Positions 62,691 to 64,000 of a DNA stretch of 64,000 nt are shown piece by piece. The notes under the pieces are model-generated. The model saw only the letters and a program-made list of their open reading frames with translations. It searched no databases and had not been told where the DNA came from. How positions within the stretch are numbered: position 1 is the stretch's first letter; each line of letters starts with the position of its first letter. The position numbers and the translations under genes were made by a program. The stretch is from Saccharibacillus alkalitolerans (GTDB taxonomy: Bacteria > Bacillota > Bacilli > Paenibacillales > Paenibacillaceae), in assembly GCF_011090185.1 (NCBI RefSeq), contig NZ_JAAFGS010000012.1, positions 31,512-95,511 on the forward strand. The letters run 5' to 3'.

Positions 62691-62734
62691 AAAAGCTTGG
62701 AAATCCGCCGAATAGAGTGGTTTCCAAGCTTTTT
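62691..62734. terminator. Bidirectional terminator after the WG-repeat remnant
   Basis: AAAGCTTGGAAA pairs with TTTCCAAGCTTT, T-rich in both directions. Confidence 0.75.
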
Positions 62735-62756
62735 CTATGGGAACAGGCGCAGTTCT

Positions 62757-63077
62757 TCAGTGCTCCGACGAAAACTGCACCTCGTTCCCGTCATGATCCA
62801 CGTACCTGTATTCCCCCGTCTCCGGCCGCTTCACCAGCATCATCCGATTCTCGCTGTCGAAAGCCGCATCGAAACGCGGTTCGATCCGGTACGCTCCGCT
62901 GGTGTCCATATATCCTCACAGTCCGTTTGACTCGAACTTTGCCAGCCCTTCCGTAAACGGCCCGACCTCGTCGTACTGCGGCAGGATGATCTCGTTTCCG
63001 TTTTTGTCGATGAATCCCCATCGATCTCCCCGCATCACGGCCGCTTTGCCTTCCACGAAGCTACGGTCCGGCTGCAT
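62757..63077 (-). pseudogene. WG-repeat protein remnant with in-frame stop
   Basis: Minus-strand frame from an ATG at 63077 reads GKAAVMRGDRWGFIDKNGNE and EVGPFTEGLAKFESNGL, then TGA (62916-62918). After the stop the same frame continues GYMDTSGAYRIEPRFD to a stop at 62757. A Trp codon (TGG) expected in NGLWGYMD appears mutated to TGA. WG-repeat proteins normally have several repeats; only about two survive. Possibly a decayed end of a former longer gene. Confidence 0.7.
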
Positions 63078-63082
63078 GTACG

Positions 63083-63697
63083 CTACCCGAGCCCGTCGAG
63101 CGCATCGACGATTCCGACGATCTTATGTAAAGGCAGCAGTCCATCCGTGTCCTCCAGCCGGGCAAAAGTCGTTTCGCCGATGCGGCTGACCGCGTCGAAT
63201 TCGCCGACCAGGCTGTCGAGCAGAATAAAATAAGCGTTAAGGAAGCGCAGATCGCCGGGATCGTAATCCCGGATGTAGACGCTTAGATCGATGCGCCGAT
63301 CCCGGCGCTCCCAGTCGAAGTACATATCGGCGCAGGACAGCTCCAGCTCGTCCATCCGGATCAGGATTCCCTCGGCGCCTTCCATGCGGGGGCGAAAAGC
63401 GAGAATGTCCCATCGATCGAACGCGGGCGCGGCGTCGTAAAGGGATACCACGCTGCCGAACGCATCGAGAATGCCGCCGGCCGAGAGGACCAGCCGCCTT
63501 TTGCCGTCCACGAGATTTTCCGAAATGCCAAAAGTCAGATTGTCGTCGACTGCCTGCAGCGCCCGGCCCAGCTCGCCGAACACGCCTTCCGGATCCGGCT
63601 CAAGCCGTTCGAACCAATCCCGTTCTTTGCTTTCGAATATTCTCCAGAAGCGCCCGACCGGATCGATCCGGTTGAGTCGGATAATGCGGCTGGCCAT
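63083..63697 (-). CDS. Hypothetical protein, 204 aa
   Basis: A soluble, acidic protein with no recognised family. It contains SRIIRLNRIDPVGRFWRIFE, a central FGSVVSLYDAAPAFDRWDI and a C-terminal FFILLDSLVGEFDAVSRIG-like region (FILLDSLVGEFDAVSRIGET here). GGAGGACATCG precedes the ATG. It sits directly upstream of the WG-repeat remnant, only 5 nt away, so the two were probably cotranscribed. No transmembrane segment or signal peptide. Confidence 0.7.
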   Translation of the reverse strand: MASRIIRLNRIDPVGRFWRIFESKERDWFERLEPDPEGVFGELGRALQAVDDNLTFGISENLVDGKRRLVLSAGGILDAFGSVVSLYDAAPAFDRWDILAFRPRMEGAEGILIRMDELELSCADMYFDWERRDRRIDLSVYIRDYDPGDLRFLNAYFILLDSLVGEFDAVSRIGETTFARLEDTDGLLPLHKIVGIVDALDGLG

Positions 63698-63917
63698 GGT
63701 CGATGTCCTCCCTTCCCTTTTGTGCCGAGAATCTCATGAAGTTTCGTCCGTCCTTCGGTACGGTTTCCCCCATCTTAGCAGAAAGAAGCCTCATCATAAA
63801 ATCAATACCCTTTTTGCAAAAGGAAACGTCCGATAAAGAGATTTTCTTTGCGCCGGATGTTCGCCGGATTCGCTTCGCTCCCGTGTATCCCGATCAAAAA
63901 AAGCCCGCTCCCTTGTA

Positions 63918-64000
63918 TGGTCAAGCCCCTATTTTATGGACAGTGGAAAAAACACCCTAAGAAACGAACTGGCGTCGGTACTCTACCGGCGTCAGTTTAT
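63918..64000 (-). mobile_element. End of an IS3-family insertion sequence (partial)
   Basis: The right-hand 83 bp contain a likely terminal end beginning TGGTCAAGCCCC at 63919, followed by the 3' end of an IS3-type transposase gene. The element continues past the window. Confidence 0.7.
63957..64000 (-). CDS. IS3-family transposase OrfB, C-terminal fragment
   Basis: Only the last 13 codons lie in the window. They read KLTPVEYRRQFVS followed by TAG, which is the characteristic end of IS3-group OrfB integrase-type transposases (LTPVEYR). It encodes the DDE recombinase that moves the element. The rest lies beyond 64000, so whether it is intact cannot be judged. Confidence 0.75.
   Translation of the reverse strand, partial: KLTPVEYRRQFVS

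Overview
The window looks like chromosomal DNA of a high-GC (roughly 58-60 %) spore-forming Firmicute of the Paenibacillaceae, such as Paenibacillus or Saccharibacillus. The reasons are strong AGGAGG-type ribosome sites, many intrinsic terminators, a CsoR/CopZ/CopA set, a T-box in front of proS, class-I-like c-di-GMP riboswitches before surface proteins, and NfrA-, GrpB-, PadR- and LytTR-type genes. I saw no rRNA, tRNA or CRISPR array. The only mobile element is the end of an IS3-family element at the right edge.

Layout. 0-8.6 kb: purine nucleoside phosphorylase, a small basic protein, a Ser/Thr kinase, an NfrA-type flavin reductase, two unknown proteins, and the copper regulon (csoR-copZ, then copA) with two CsoR-type operators. 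8.9-12.7 kb: thymidine kinase, a GT-C-type membrane glycosyltransferase, an MBL-fold hydrolase and a GNAT acetyltransferase. 13.1-20.2 kb: a complete peptide/nickel-type ABC importer. It has a lipoprotein whose two halves appear circularly permuted, two permeases with extra N-terminal domains, and a divergent double-ATPase gene. The locus is flanked by two ~190-bp dyad-symmetric repeat elements of the same design. 20.6-24.8 kb: a flavoprotein under a guanine-class purine riboswitch, an ECF sigma/membrane-partner pair and a GrpB-family protein.

24.9-33.9 kb is the most system-like block: a 1492-aa TerB_N/TerB_C-type protein, a BrxD-like P-loop ATPase with a 250-residue Gly-rich tail, and a DEAD/DEAH helicase. 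The last two genes overlap by 4 nt. Ter-linked DNA-processing or defence roles have been predicted for related gene sets; I know of no experimental characterisation of this exact one.

34-47.4 kb: a chemoreceptor, a serine hydrolase, a LytTR/GHKL two-component system behind two tandem membrane-anchored paralogues, and a surface module. That module contains two secreted transglutaminase-like paralogues, a sortase and a 19-repeat LPKTG wall protein. Two tandem riboswitch pairs sit in front of the first transglutaminase gene and the LPKTG gene. The second pair shares an unusual base at a predicted ligand-contact position. 47.4-55.6 kb: T-box-controlled proS, a secreted zinc carboxypeptidase, a PadR regulator with an FtsW/RodA-like protein, and a second ECF sigma/membrane-partner pair. 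55.9-64 kb: a membrane-anchored flavoprotein, a 190-bp palindromic element, a DUF2750-like protein, a MerR regulator with a non-AUG or frameshifted start driving an ABC exporter, an aldo/keto reductase, a WG-repeat pseudogene and the IS3 end.

All functional calls come from reading motifs and context. No database search was run.
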